Positions 16,727-25,263 of a stretch of DNA of 36,504 nucleotides are shown one piece after another. The DNA lies in contig CAZWFQ010000036.1 in the NCBI GenBank assembly GCA_964633225.1, forward strand, positions 1 to 36,504. Reading direction: 5' to 3'. Position numbers and translations under genes: made by a program. The notes below the pieces were generated by a model, which was not told the origin of the DNA, searched no databases, and worked only from the letters and a program-made list of their open reading frames with translations. Numbering within the stretch: the stretch's first letter is position 1; every line of letters begins with the position of its first letter. Source of the stretch: JAKQIM01 sp964633225 (GTDB lineage Bacteria; Chloroflexota; Anaerolineae; Anaerolineales; UBA4823).

Positions 16727-17698
16727 TTACCAGGCGTAGGCCTCTGGGGCTGTGCCGCCGGGACCGGGCCAGATTTGATCGAGCTTCTCAAGCGTATCAG
16801 CAGCTAAGACGACTTCCAATGCGTGCAGGTTCCCATCTAGTTGTTCAATCGTGCGCGGCCCAACGATGGGCGCGGTGACAGCGGGTTGATGCAGGAGCCA
16901 GGCCAGGGCTACGTCAGCAGGCTTTTCTCCTAGCTCTTCGCAGAAGGTTTCGTAGGCTTTGATCTGCTTGCGATATTTGGCGATTTCTTTCTGGATGTTT
17001 TCGGATTTGCGGCGCCCATCACTGGCCTTTTGCAGCACGCCGCCCAAAAGTCCGCCCGCCAAGGGGCTCCAGGGGATAAGGCCCAATCCGTATGATTGGC
17101 AAGCAGGAATGACTTCTAGCTCGATCATCCGGGCATTGAGGTTGTACAGGCTTTGCTCGCTAACCAGGCCCATGAAGCCGCGTGCTTTGGCCTCTGCCTG
17201 GGCCTGGGTGATGTGCCAACCGGCAAAATTGCTGCTGCCCACGTATAGCACCTTGCCATCGCGTACCAGGATCTCCATGGCCTGCCAGATCTCTTCCCAG
17301 GGGGTCTCGCGGTCAATATGGTGCATCTGGTAAAGATCGATATGATCAGTTTGCAGGCGGCGCAGGCTTTCTTCGCAGGCCCGGCGGATATGGAAGGCGG
17401 AGAGACGGCGTTCGTTCAATCCTTCGCCCATGCGGCCGAAGACTTTGGTGGCGAGAACGATCTGGTCCCGGCGACCACCCCCCTGGGCCAGCCAACGGCC
17501 GATGATCTGTTCGGTCACGCCCTCCCCTAATTTCCAGCCGTACACATTGGCGGTATCGAAGAAGTTGATACCTTTCTCGAGAGCATGATCCATGATGGTA
17601 TAGCTGTCGGTTTCGTTTGTCTGAGGGCCAAAATTCATTGTTCCCAGGCATAGGCGGCTTACTTTGAGGCCGGTGCGGCCAAGGTTTTTGTAATCCAT
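16727..17698 (-). CDS. Aldo/keto reductase
   Basis: A 323-residue NADPH-dependent oxidoreductase of the aldo/keto reductase superfamily. The catalytic tetrad is visible: Asp48 and Tyr53 (FDTANVYG), Lys85 (LATKVFG) and His126 (QMHHID). The form resembles the YajO/YghZ-like group; the natural carbonyl substrate is unknown. The ATG at 17698 (MDYKNLGRTGLKVSRL) has AAAGGA upstream. The open frame runs on to 18154 without a stop, but that extension has no family similarity and runs across the divergent nitroreductase gene. A - strand TATAAT at 17786-17781 may be its promoter element. Confidence 0.93.
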   Translation of the reverse strand: MDYKNLGRTGLKVSRLCLGTMNFGPQTNETDSYTIMDHALEKGINFFDTANVYGWKLGEGVTEQIIGRWLAQGGGRRDQIVLATKVFGRMGEGLNERRLSAFHIRRACEESLRRLQTDHIDLYQMHHIDRETPWEEIWQAMEILVRDGKVLYVGSSNFAGWHITQAQAEAKARGFMGLVSEQSLYNLNARMIELEVIPACQSYGLGLIPWSPLAGGLLGGVLQKASDGRRKSENIQKEIAKYRKQIKAYETFCEELGEKPADVALAWLLHQPAVTAPIVGPRTIEQLDGNLHALEVVLAADTLEKLDQIWPGPGGTAPEAYAW

Positions 17699-17780
17699 GG
17701 CGAGTCCTTTCGAGTGAGGTAGCTTGGTTGAAAATTTTGACCGAGTAGCGATCAGTGGATCTGGGATACTACTTTTTAAA

Positions 17781-17786
17781 ATTATA
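17781..17786 (-). promoter_or_regulatory. Candidate -10 box for the aldo/keto reductase
   Basis: The + strand reads ATTATA, a perfect TATAAT on the - strand, about 82 nt ahead of the aldo/keto reductase ATG. A + strand TATACT at 17816-17821 could serve the divergent nitroreductase. Neither has a clear -35. Confidence 0.35.
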
Positions 17787-17842
17787 CCATCGGTGATTCG
17801 TGCAATAATTTCGCTTATACTTAACCTAGAGGAGAAATGATC

Positions 17843-18352
17843 ATGGAATACAGTGCATTGATTCGTGAGCGGCACAGTGTCCGGGCCTATCGATCTGACC
17901 CGGTAGAGGACGAGATGCTGGCCCAGGTGCTGGAGGCAGCGCGCATGGCGCCAACTGCTGCTAACCGGCAGCCTTTTCAGCTGGTGGTGATTCATACGGC
18001 AGGGCGGAAGCAAGATTTGATGCGTATCTATCCGCGCGACTGGTTCACCCAGGCGCCATTGGTCATCTGTGCCTGTGGCGTGCCCAGCCAGGGATGGGTG
18101 CACCGTGATGGGAAAACATATTGGGAAGTGGACGTAGCAATTGCAATGGATCACCTGATCCTGGCAGCGGCAAACCTGGGCCTGGGGACGTGTTGGATTG
18201 CGGCTTTTGATCGCCAGGCGGCTCGAGATGTGTTGGGTTTGCCAAATGATGTAGAGCCTTTGCTGTTTACGCCTTTGGGTTACCCGGCAGATAAGGCCGG
18301 GCCTAAGATGCGCAAGAGTATTGAACAGCTTGTGCGGTATGAAAAATGGTAA
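17843..18352 (+). CDS. Nitroreductase family protein
   Basis: A 169-residue FMN-dependent oxidoreductase of the nitroreductase family, which usually forms homodimers. FMN-contact motifs are visible: RHSVRAYRSDPV near the N-terminus, APTAANRQPFQ at about 36-46, and LGLGTCWIAAF in the C-terminal third. The physiological substrate is not predictable. GGAG at 17831-17834 is only 2 nt from the first ATG (17837) but 8 nt from the second (17843), so the second is preferred (MEYSALIRERHSV). It is divergent from the aldo/keto reductase across a 144-bp gap, and its stop lies 22 bp before the tex start. Confidence 0.92.
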   Translation: MEYSALIRERHSVRAYRSDPVEDEMLAQVLEAARMAPTAANRQPFQLVVIHTAGRKQDLMRIYPRDWFTQAPLVICACGVPSQGWVHRDGKTYWEVDVAIAMDHLILAAANLGLGTCWIAAFDRQAARDVLGLPNDVEPLLFTPLGYPADKAGPKMRKSIEQLVRYEKW

Positions 18353-18361
18353 GAATCGGTA

Positions 18362-18367
18362 TATAAT
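18362..18367 (+). promoter_or_regulatory. Candidate -10 box for tex (possible leaderless start)
   Basis: A perfect TATAAT ends 7 nt before the ATG at 18375. Normal spacing would place the transcription start at or next to the A of the ATG. There is no Shine-Dalgarno sequence between them. No convincing -35 is seen. Confidence 0.45.
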
Positions 18368-18374
18368 TCAGCCT

Positions 18375-20513
18375 ATGTCTTCCTATACCCTACCCATAGC
18401 CACTCACTTGAACATTCGTCCTGAGCAAGCCGCGGCAACTATTGCCTTGCTGGACGACGATAATACATTACCATTCATTGCTCGCTATCGCAAAGAGGCG
18501 ACCGGTGGATTGGACGAGGAGCAGATCCGCCAGCTCAGCGAGATGTTAGATAAACTGCGTGCCCTGGACGAGCGCCGCGAAGCGGTGCTGAAATCGATTG
18601 ATGAGCAGGGCAAGCTGTCTACAGAGCTCAAGGCGCAAATTGATGCTGCCGAGACTCTGACTGCCTTGGAAGATCTGTATGCGCCCTATAAGCCCAAGCG
18701 CCGCACCCGCGCCAGCATTGCCAAAGAGAGGGGCTTGCAAGGCCTGGCAGATTGGATCTTGCAACAACCCCTCACCAAGACGCCTTTGGCTGCGATCGCC
18801 AAGCCGTTCTTAAATGATCAGGTGCCTACGTTGGAAGATGCCTGGGCAGGGGCGCGCGACATCGTGGCCGAGACGATTAGTGAGCATGCTGAAGTGCGGC
18901 GCGTGACGCGCGAGAAGGCACTGAAATGGGGTGTTCTGCGTTGTGAGAAGATTGATGATGCGCAAGATGAGCGCTCGGTTTACGAAACCTATTACCAGTT
19001 CGAGGGTGGGGTTGAACGCCTGCGCCCTCACCAGGTGCTTGCTTTCAATCGGGGCGAGGCTGAAAAGATATTACGAGTGAAATTGGAAGTGTTGGAACGT
19101 GACTGGCGGAATGCGATTGGTATGGTTTTCCACTCTGACCGCCGCTCGTCCCTGGCTGAGCAGATGGAAATGGCCATAGATGATGCGGCCGAGCGCCTAC
19201 TGCTGCCTGCCATTGGGCGGGATGTGCGACGCGAATTGACCGAGAAGGCTGAACTGCACGCCATTAACGTTTTTGCTGCCAACCTGCGCGCTCTGCTGGG
19301 CCAGCCGCCGCTGGCTGAGCAGACGGTTCTGGGGCTTGATCCTGGCTTTCGCACGGGTTGCAAGGTGGCGGTGGTGAACCCTACAGGGAAGTTATTGGAC
19401 ACTGCCACCATTTACCCGCATGCCCCGCAGAAAGAATGGGCGCGCGCCCTCAAGATCCTTGAAGCTCTGGTCACAAAATATCATGTCAGCTTGATCACGA
19501 TTGGGAATGGCACGGCCTCGCGAGAGACTGAGCAATTGGTGGCCGAATTGATCCAAACCGTGGCCAAAGAGGTGAAATACCTAATTATTAATGAAGCGGG
19601 AGCCAGCGTGTACAGTGCCAGCCCTCTGGCGCGGGCCGAGTTGCCTGGGCTGGATGTGTCGCTGCGGGGGGCTGTCTCGATTGCCCGGCGCATCCAGGAT
19701 CCGCTGGCTGAGCTGGTCAAGATCGAACCTAAGGCAATAGGGGTTGGACTATATCAGCACGATGTGGATCAAAAGCAGTTAGAGCAAGCACTGGAAGGGG
19801 TTGTGGAAAGCGTAGTCAATGCGGTTGGCGTGGATGTGAACAGCGCCAGCCCGGCCCTGCTGACACACGTGGCTGGGATAGGCCCTAAGTTGGCAGAGAA
19901 GATCGTGGCGCATCGGGATGAGACCGGACCTTTTTTCAGTCGGGCGGCGTTGCGTAAGGTGAGCGGGCTGGGGCCAAAAGCCTTTGAGCAGGCGGCGGGC
20001 TTCTTGCGCGTGCGTGAGGGTGAGAATCCTTTGGATGCGAGCGCTATCCACCCTGAAAGTTATGCGGTGGCAAACGCGGTGTTGAAGAAGTTTGGACCGA
20101 AGCCTAAGATTGGCACGGCACTCCAACCGGCAGTAGAAACATTAATCACCAAGCAGCCGGTGGAGAAGCTGGCGGCAGAGCTGGGCTGTGGGGTGCCTAC
20201 TTTGGAGGATATCCTTGAGCAGTTGGTGCGCCCAGGCCGTGACCCGCGCGAAGATGCCCCGGTACCGATCTTGCGCTCAGACGTACTCAAGATGGATGAC
20301 CTGGTGCCGGGAATGAAGCTAAAGGGCACCGTGCGCAACGTGGTGGACTTTGGCGCATTTATTGATATTGGTGTGAAGCAAGACGGCCTGCTTCACCGCA
20401 GCCAGATCCCTGCTGGGACGGCGTTGAAGGTGGGAGACATTGTGGACGTGGAGATCCAGCGGGTTGAGGCGGAGCGAGGACGTGTTGGGCTCGCCTGGCC
20501 ATCAAAAAATTGA
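18375..20513 (+). CDS. tex: Tex, RNA-binding transcription accessory protein
   Basis: A 712-residue Tex homologue, slightly shorter than the E. coli protein. Tex is a cytoplasmic nucleic-acid-binding factor linked to transcription. The domain order is intact: N-terminal helical region with FIARYRKEATGGLDE, a YqgF-like RNase-H fold (LGLDPGFRTG, Asp322), helix-hairpin-helix segments (HVAGIGPKLAEKIVAHRDE, VSGLGPKAFEQ) and a C-terminal S1 domain (LKGTVRNVVDFGAFIDIG). The ATG at 18375 is chosen because homology begins there. The frame extends upstream to 18321 inside the nitroreductase gene. A TATAAT just before the ATG suggests a leaderless message. It is convergent with the kinase gene, 5 bp away. 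Confidence 0.96.
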   Translation: MSSYTLPIATHLNIRPEQAAATIALLDDDNTLPFIARYRKEATGGLDEEQIRQLSEMLDKLRALDERREAVLKSIDEQGKLSTELKAQIDAAETLTALEDLYAPYKPKRRTRASIAKERGLQGLADWILQQPLTKTPLAAIAKPFLNDQVPTLEDAWAGARDIVAETISEHAEVRRVTREKALKWGVLRCEKIDDAQDERSVYETYYQFEGGVERLRPHQVLAFNRGEAEKILRVKLEVLERDWRNAIGMVFHSDRRSSLAEQMEMAIDDAAERLLLPAIGRDVRRELTEKAELHAINVFAANLRALLGQPPLAEQTVLGLDPGFRTGCKVAVVNPTGKLLDTATIYPHAPQKEWARALKILEALVTKYHVSLITIGNGTASRETEQLVAELIQTVAKEVKYLIINEAGASVYSASPLARAELPGLDVSLRGAVSIARRIQDPLAELVKIEPKAIGVGLYQHDVDQKQLEQALEGVVESVVNAVGVDVNSASPALLTHVAGIGPKLAEKIVAHRDETGPFFSRAALRKVSGLGPKAFEQAAGFLRVREGENPLDASAIHPESYAVANAVLKKFGPKPKIGTALQPAVETLITKQPVEKLAAELGCGVPTLEDILEQLVRPGRDPREDAPVPILRSDVLKMDDLVPGMKLKGTVRNVVDFGAFIDIGVKQDGLLHRSQIPAGTALKVGDIVDVEIQRVEAERGRVGLAWPSKN

Positions 20514-20518
20514 TCTTG

Positions 20519-21601
20519 CTATCGCTGGATGCGCGCCGAGCTACCTTTGGCAAAAGCCTGTACCTGTTCCAGGGTCGCCATGGTGGTATCGCCTGGAAAA
20601 GTAGTTAGCAGCGCGCCATGCGCCCAACCAAGGTTGACCGCATCTTGTGGCTCTGCGCCGCTTAGCAGTCCATAGAAGAAGCCAGACGCAAACCCGTCAC
20701 CCCCACCAACGCGATCATAGATATGGAGCTCAGCGGTTGGTGAAACATATGTCTGTCCATTGATCCATGCCACAGCGCCCCAGGAATGGTGTGCTGTGGA
20801 GTGGACATCTCGCAGCGTGGTCGCAACAACCTTGATTTGAGGAAATTTGCTTACCACCTTGTCAATCATTCCAAAGAAGGTGCTTGGGTCAAGTTTGGAT
20901 TTGGCCTTCACCTCTGGGCCAGGGACGCCAAGCCCAAGCTGGAGGTCTTCTTCATTGCCTACCAGTACGTCAACATTTTCCACGATGCGGTGCATCACAT
21001 CTTGAGCGCGTGTTTGCCCGCCCCAAATGTTCCACAGCTTGGCACGAAAATTCAAATCAAAGGATGTGACCGCCCCAGCGCTCTTGGCGGCTTTCATGCC
21101 TTCCACAATCAGCTCTCCGGTGGTCTCAGATAAGGCGGCAAAAATGCCGCCACTGTGGAACCAACGCACGCCGCCCGCAAAAATGGCTTCCCAATCAAAA
21201 TCGCCAGGTTTGAGTTGGGCGGCGGCTTCGTTAGCCCGGTTATAGAACACCATTGGAGCGCGCACCCCAAACCCCTGGTCGCTGTAGACGGTTGCCATGT
21301 TGGGTCCGTTGACCCCGTTGTGTTTGAAGAATTTATAGAAGGGTTTCACCCCCATTGCGCGCACCCGCTCAGCGATCAAATCGCCAATTGGATAATCCAC
21401 CATGGCTGTTGCCACCCCCGTATTCAGGCGGAAGCAGTCCGCCAGGTTAGCCGCTACGTTGAACTCACCGCCGCTGACATGGATCTTGCATTCGGTGGCC
21501 TTGCGGAAGGGAATGATGCCTGGATCGAGGCGATTTACCAGGGCCCCCAGTGAGACCAGATCAAGAGCGCCTTCTTTGGAAATGTTTAAACCGCTTGTCA
21601 T
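20519..21601 (-). CDS. PfkB-family sugar kinase (KdgK-like; candidate gluconate or KDG kinase)
   Basis: A 360-residue kinase of the PfkB/ribokinase family, which transfers phosphate from ATP to a sugar or sugar acid. The hallmark GGGDGF motif with catalytic Asp302 and the SFDLNFRAKLW segment (180-190) are visible. The second kinase at 31042-32076 shares these, but the N-terminal substrate half is clearly different (FRKATECKIHVSGGEFNVAANLAD). AAGGAG lies 6 nt before the ATG at 21601; an in-frame ATG at 21631 would overlap gnd. It is the last gene of the long - strand operon, 10 bp after gnd. Position next to 6-phosphogluconate dehydrogenase, and the presence of a canonical KDG kinase in the same operon, suggest it may phosphorylate gluconate; this is inference. 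Confidence 0.88.
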   Translation of the reverse strand: MTSGLNISKEGALDLVSLGALVNRLDPGIIPFRKATECKIHVSGGEFNVAANLADCFRLNTGVATAMVDYPIGDLIAERVRAMGVKPFYKFFKHNGVNGPNMATVYSDQGFGVRAPMVFYNRANEAAAQLKPGDFDWEAIFAGGVRWFHSGGIFAALSETTGELIVEGMKAAKSAGAVTSFDLNFRAKLWNIWGGQTRAQDVMHRIVENVDVLVGNEEDLQLGLGVPGPEVKAKSKLDPSTFFGMIDKVVSKFPQIKVVATTLRDVHSTAHHSWGAVAWINGQTYVSPTAELHIYDRVGGGDGFASGFFYGLLSGAEPQDAVNLGWAHGALLTTFPGDTTMATLEQVQAFAKGSSARIQR

Positions 21602-21611
21602 GCTAACTCCT

Positions 21612-23033
21612 TTATGCCTGTAGATTTTCATCTATCCATTGGGTGTGAAAAGTACCAGAACGATCCACGCGCCGGTATGTGTGGGCGCCGAAATAATCTC
21701 GCTGGGCCTGTGTCAGGTTTGCTGGCAGGCGGGCACTGCGATAGGCGTCAAGGTAGGCCAGCGCAGAGCTGAATGCCAGGGCAGGAATACCATTTTCGGC
21801 AGCCAAAGATACAACCTTGCGCAAAGCTGTTTGGCGAGTATTCACCGCCTGGGCAAAATCAGGGTCTATCAGCAGATTGGGCAAATCGGGATTGCGCACA
21901 AATGCCTGGCGGATATCGTTCAAGAAGCGTGCGCGTATGATGCATCCGCCGCGCCAGATGCGGGCAATTTCGCCATAGTTCAAGTGATAATCGTATTCCT
22001 TACTCGCCAAGCGCATTAGTGCAAATCCCTGGGCGTAAGAGCAGATTTTTGCGGTGTATAAGGCATCCTTGACCCACCCGGTCACCTTTTGTGGGTCTGC
22101 GGTGATCTTGGCGACTGGTCCAAGCAAGATGTTGGAAGCATGGATGCGTTCATCCTTGAATGCTGACAGGATACGGCTTTCTACTGCTGCATTGATCGTA
22201 GGGATGGGTGCTCCCAGATCCAGGGCATTTTGCGACGTCCATTTACCGGTGCCTTTCTGGGCGGCTTCATCTAAGATCAAATCTATGACTGCCTGTCCGC
22301 TTTCGGGGTCCAGCTTGGTAAAGATATCGGCTGTGATCTCGATCAGGTAGGATTCTAATTCGCCCTGGTTCCATTCACTGAAGGCTTCGTGTAGTTGATG
22401 ATTGCTTAATCCTAACCCGCGATGCAAGATATCGTAAGCCTCAGCAATCAACTGCATATCGCCATACTCAATGCCGTTGTGGACCATTTTGACATAATGC
22501 CCGGCGCCGCGCGGCCCTATATGGGCAACACAGGGTTCGCCTTGCGCCTTGGCACTGATGGTTTCGAAAATTGGTTTCACCAATTCCCAGGCTTCTGGTT
22601 GGCCGCCTGGCATGATGGCTGGCCCCCATAAAGCGCCATATTCGCCACCGCTGACGCCCGTGCCAATGTAAATGATGCCTTTGCGCTCTAACTCTGTCGA
22701 GCGGCGCTCGGTATCCAAAAAAAAGGTGTTGCCGCCATCAATTAAAAGGTCGCCTGGCTCTAATGCATCCTGGATGCTGGCAATTGCGGCATCCACGGCT
22801 TTGCCTGCCGGAACCATTAGCATGATGCGGCGAGGGCGTTCCAGCGCGGCGATGAATTCGTCCAGCCGGCTGCATGCCAGCAGGTTTTTGGTAGGATATT
22901 GACTGCCAAAGGCTTGCACTTTTGCCAAGTCCAGGTCGTAACCTGCCACACGGAACCCATTGCGTTCCATGTTGAGGGCCAACATATGTCCCATAACTCC
23001 CAAACCCATGAAACCAAAGTTTGCTTTTTCCAT
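21612..23033 (-). CDS. gnd: 6-phosphogluconate dehydrogenase (decarboxylating)
   Basis: A 473-residue cytoplasmic dehydrogenase that converts 6-phosphogluconate to ribulose-5-phosphate and CO2 in the oxidative pentose phosphate pathway. The nucleotide-binding GLGVMG is at 10-15, the substrate-binding GTGVSGGEYGALWGPAIMPG spans 125-144, and the active-site segment KMVHNGIEYGDMQ contains Lys182 and Asn186. The length is that of the classic two-domain enzyme. AGGAG is 1 nt from the ATG at 23039 but 7 nt from the ATG at 23033, so the latter is preferred. It sits inside the galacturonate operon, next to a kinase and without glucose-6-phosphate dehydrogenase. This suggests its 6-phosphogluconate comes from the uronate route. 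Confidence 0.95.
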   Translation of the reverse strand: MEKANFGFMGLGVMGHMLALNMERNGFRVAGYDLDLAKVQAFGSQYPTKNLLACSRLDEFIAALERPRRIMLMVPAGKAVDAAIASIQDALEPGDLLIDGGNTFFLDTERRSTELERKGIIYIGTGVSGGEYGALWGPAIMPGGQPEAWELVKPIFETISAKAQGEPCVAHIGPRGAGHYVKMVHNGIEYGDMQLIAEAYDILHRGLGLSNHQLHEAFSEWNQGELESYLIEITADIFTKLDPESGQAVIDLILDEAAQKGTGKWTSQNALDLGAPIPTINAAVESRILSAFKDERIHASNILLGPVAKITADPQKVTGWVKDALYTAKICSYAQGFALMRLASKEYDYHLNYGEIARIWRGGCIIRARFLNDIRQAFVRNPDLPNLLIDPDFAQAVNTRQTALRKVVSLAAENGIPALAFSSALAYLDAYRSARLPANLTQAQRDYFGAHTYRRVDRSGTFHTQWIDENLQA

Positions 23034-23054
23034 GACCATTCTCCTGACAGTGAT

Positions 23055-23972
23055 TCAAACGCGAAGGCGTTCTTTTTCGAATTGATAGATCATCCACGAA
23101 TTATACAGGTGGTGAAAAAGTACATAAAATGTAGGCCCCATAGCTACCAGAGGGTTAATAAAGGTCAGCGCAATCCAAATGACAAAAGACAGATTCTTTT
23201 GGCCGAGAGATTGACTGGCTTCTTGGCGGTAGTGATGACCACCCAACAGCGCGCCCACCCCAAAATTTATGATGCAGATCATCATCGAGACCAAGGCGAT
23301 GGGCAGCAAATCGGGGATCAGGCTAGTGTTGGTCGTCCGCAGGTAATCTGATGCGTTGGCACTGATGATCAGCAGGTTAACCAGCCAGACTGGGAAGATG
23401 ATGGGTTTCCCTTTGTGGATCAGTTCTTGCGCGTTGGCTGGCAGGCGGGTGGTAAGCTGGGCAAGCAGCAGTGGGACGAACATGACGATCAATACCGGCA
23501 GCAGGACTTCCTGAACGGAGATATGGATATCTGTGCCGAGCAGAGAGGGCAAAGCTAGCGGCACGATCACTGCGTTGACGATATTGGTGATCACCACTGC
23601 GGTCACCACATATTCCACTTTGCCTTTGACAAATCCCGTGATCACCGGAGCAGCGATGGCAGTGGGCGCACAGGCCGTCATGAAGGCTGCCAGCGCCAGC
23701 CATAGGTTGAACCGTAAGAACACGGCGTAAACGATGAAGGCGATGGCAATATTTGCCAGCACGATACCAAGGATACTTTTCTGAAATGTTTGGGGCGAGA
23801 ATTTGATGTCTAAAAAAGAAAAAAATAGCATCACCATGAGTAAGTATTGGATCCAAGGAGAAAATACATGCAATTGTGGCAGCATTGCACCGAACAACAT
23901 GGCTGCAAGCAAGGTAATAACTTTTCCTTGCGTGGTTAGCAAAGATTTGAGACTAGAGAGGGGAGCATTCAT
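23055..23972 (-). CDS. Bile acid:sodium symporter (BASS/SBF) family transporter
   Basis: A 305-residue integral membrane protein with about nine to ten hydrophobic segments. Characteristic BASS elements are visible: FMTACAPTAIAAPVITGF in the middle and GQKNLSFVIWIALTFINP near the C-terminus. Family members move organic anions with sodium; known substrates include bile acids, pyruvate and other acids. The ATG at 23972 overlaps the stop of the LarA-family gene as ATGA, so the two are translationally coupled. Transport of an aldonate or hydroxy acid handled by that enzyme is a reasonable inference. Longer frames upstream lie inside the LarA gene and carry no transporter sequence. Confidence 0.88.
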   Translation of the reverse strand: MNAPLSSLKSLLTTQGKVITLLAAMLFGAMLPQLHVFSPWIQYLLMVMLFFSFLDIKFSPQTFQKSILGIVLANIAIAFIVYAVFLRFNLWLALAAFMTACAPTAIAAPVITGFVKGKVEYVVTAVVITNIVNAVIVPLALPSLLGTDIHISVQEVLLPVLIVMFVPLLLAQLTTRLPANAQELIHKGKPIIFPVWLVNLLIISANASDYLRTTNTSLIPDLLPIALVSMMICIINFGVGALLGGHHYRQEASQSLGQKNLSFVIWIALTFINPLVAMGPTFYVLFHHLYNSWMIYQFEKERLRV

Positions 23973-25246
23973 AAATTCTGGGGAGCAGTTCGCAGCCGGT
24001 ACAGGATCTCTCCTGCTTTGGGAACATACAAGATGCCTTCCGCTTGGCGGTTTTGCCATTCGGAGATTTTTATCTGAGCGGGATCGATGTACCCAAGTTT
24101 GAGCCGGGCGCAATCTTCAGGTGAGATCTTGCTGGCCAAAGTGACCTGCACATTGGGTTTCTCCAGGTTGTTTTCCATGTGGCCTGAACCGCGTAGATGG
24201 GTTGAGTGGGCTAATACGCCCAATGGAATATGCTTGAAACGTTCCCAGTTGGCCAAGAAATAAGGCAGGATATGATATCCGACCTCAGCAATGTATTTGC
24301 CATGCACATGGCTGACAACATCCAGGTGCGGCGCGTAGATGATTAACTCGCCACCAGGGGCTATGGCTGGTTCAAGCTTGTACATGGCTTTGGCAGCAGT
24401 CCACAACTCGTCATACATGGCGGGAGCGCAGGATAAGACGCGTTGGTAGGGGGTGCTGCACCAACAAATATGGCGCTGTGCCGATAGGCTGGCGGCCGCG
24501 CTCCAGGCGGTTAAGTGATCGCCGATAAAAAGCCCACTCAGATCGCTGCCTTCTACAACCAGCGCAATCAGGGTAATGGGGGTGGGTAGTTTTTCGGCTG
24601 CGGCATGGATCATTGCGCGGACTGGGGTCTCTTGGATGCCAATGGTATCTACCACGCCGGCTAAAGCACCAAGCCAATGGGTGGTGTTGATCATTTCCGG
24701 GCCCGAAATGCCTGGAAACAGATACTTGGCCCCACCCGAAAACCCCACAACTTCATGCGGAAAAGTTGGCCCAAGAATCAGGATGTGGTCATAGGCGATG
24801 GCGGCTTTGTTTAATTGCACGTCTACGTGTTCTGGTAAAGAAGCGTGCCAGTATTTGCCCGCCAGGGCTTTTATTTGGTCCTGTTCGATCGTGCCGAGTG
24901 AGATGAGCTTAGTTGGATCATCCCAGGTATGGTTCAACAGTCCAATGTGTGCATAGGTTGTCGTTCGTTCCTGGCGGCTGACCCCGACCAATCTGTACAA
25001 ATTCTCTTCTGAAAGCGGCGGGTGGGTGCCAAGGGCGACCATGAAATCAAGCTGGCGGCTGTGGCGAAGCGCCTCGACCAGGGCGCGGAATAAGAGCGGC
25101 AATGGCAAAGAGCGCGTGTGATCGGGGATGAGGACAAGTAGGCGTTGATTGGTGAACTGCTTTTCGAAGGTGCGGGTCAACAGTTGACGGATGTCAGTTT
25201 CTGCTAAATATTGACCGGCGGGTGCAATAGCATGGGTTTGCTGCAT
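23969..25246 (-). CDS. LarA-family (DUF2088) nickel-pincer racemase/epimerase homologue, candidate mannonate/gluconate C2-epimerase
   Basis: A 425-residue protein, the usual LarA length. LarA uses a nickel-pincer nucleotide to invert the C2 hydroxyl of 2-hydroxy acids. DHTRS (42-46) and GTHPP (His75) are present. His164, Lys174 and His190 lie in PHEVVGFSGGAK and NTTHW with spacings of 10 and 16, exactly those of His174, Lys184 and His200 of Lactiplantibacillus plantarum LarA. The catalytic acid/base, cofactor lysine and nickel ligand therefore appear intact. GGAGA lies 5 nt before the ATG at 25246. It follows the fructuronate reductase gene by 17 bp and overlaps the transporter by ATGA. Its product context (mannonate made upstream, gnd downstream) suggests mannonate-gluconate epimerisation. 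Larger frames upstream to 25348 enter the neighbouring gene. Confidence 0.85.
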   Translation of the reverse strand: MQQTHAIAPAGQYLAETDIRQLLTRTFEKQFTNQRLLVLIPDHTRSLPLPLLFRALVEALRHSRQLDFMVALGTHPPLSEENLYRLVGVSRQERTTTYAHIGLLNHTWDDPTKLISLGTIEQDQIKALAGKYWHASLPEHVDVQLNKAAIAYDHILILGPTFPHEVVGFSGGAKYLFPGISGPEMINTTHWLGALAGVVDTIGIQETPVRAMIHAAAEKLPTPITLIALVVEGSDLSGLFIGDHLTAWSAAASLSAQRHICWCSTPYQRVLSCAPAMYDELWTAAKAMYKLEPAIAPGGELIIYAPHLDVVSHVHGKYIAEVGYHILPYFLANWERFKHIPLGVLAHSTHLRGSGHMENNLEKPNVQVTLASKISPEDCARLKLGYIDPAQIKISEWQNRQAEGILYVPKAGEILYRLRTAPQNL

Positions 25247-25263
25247 CAGGTTCTCCAAAAAGT

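Noticed and set aside
17699..18154. Extension of the aldo/keto reductase frame upstream to 18154
   Set aside because: The extension crosses the divergent nitroreductase gene and has no family similarity; the ATG at 17698 has a good ribosome-binding site.
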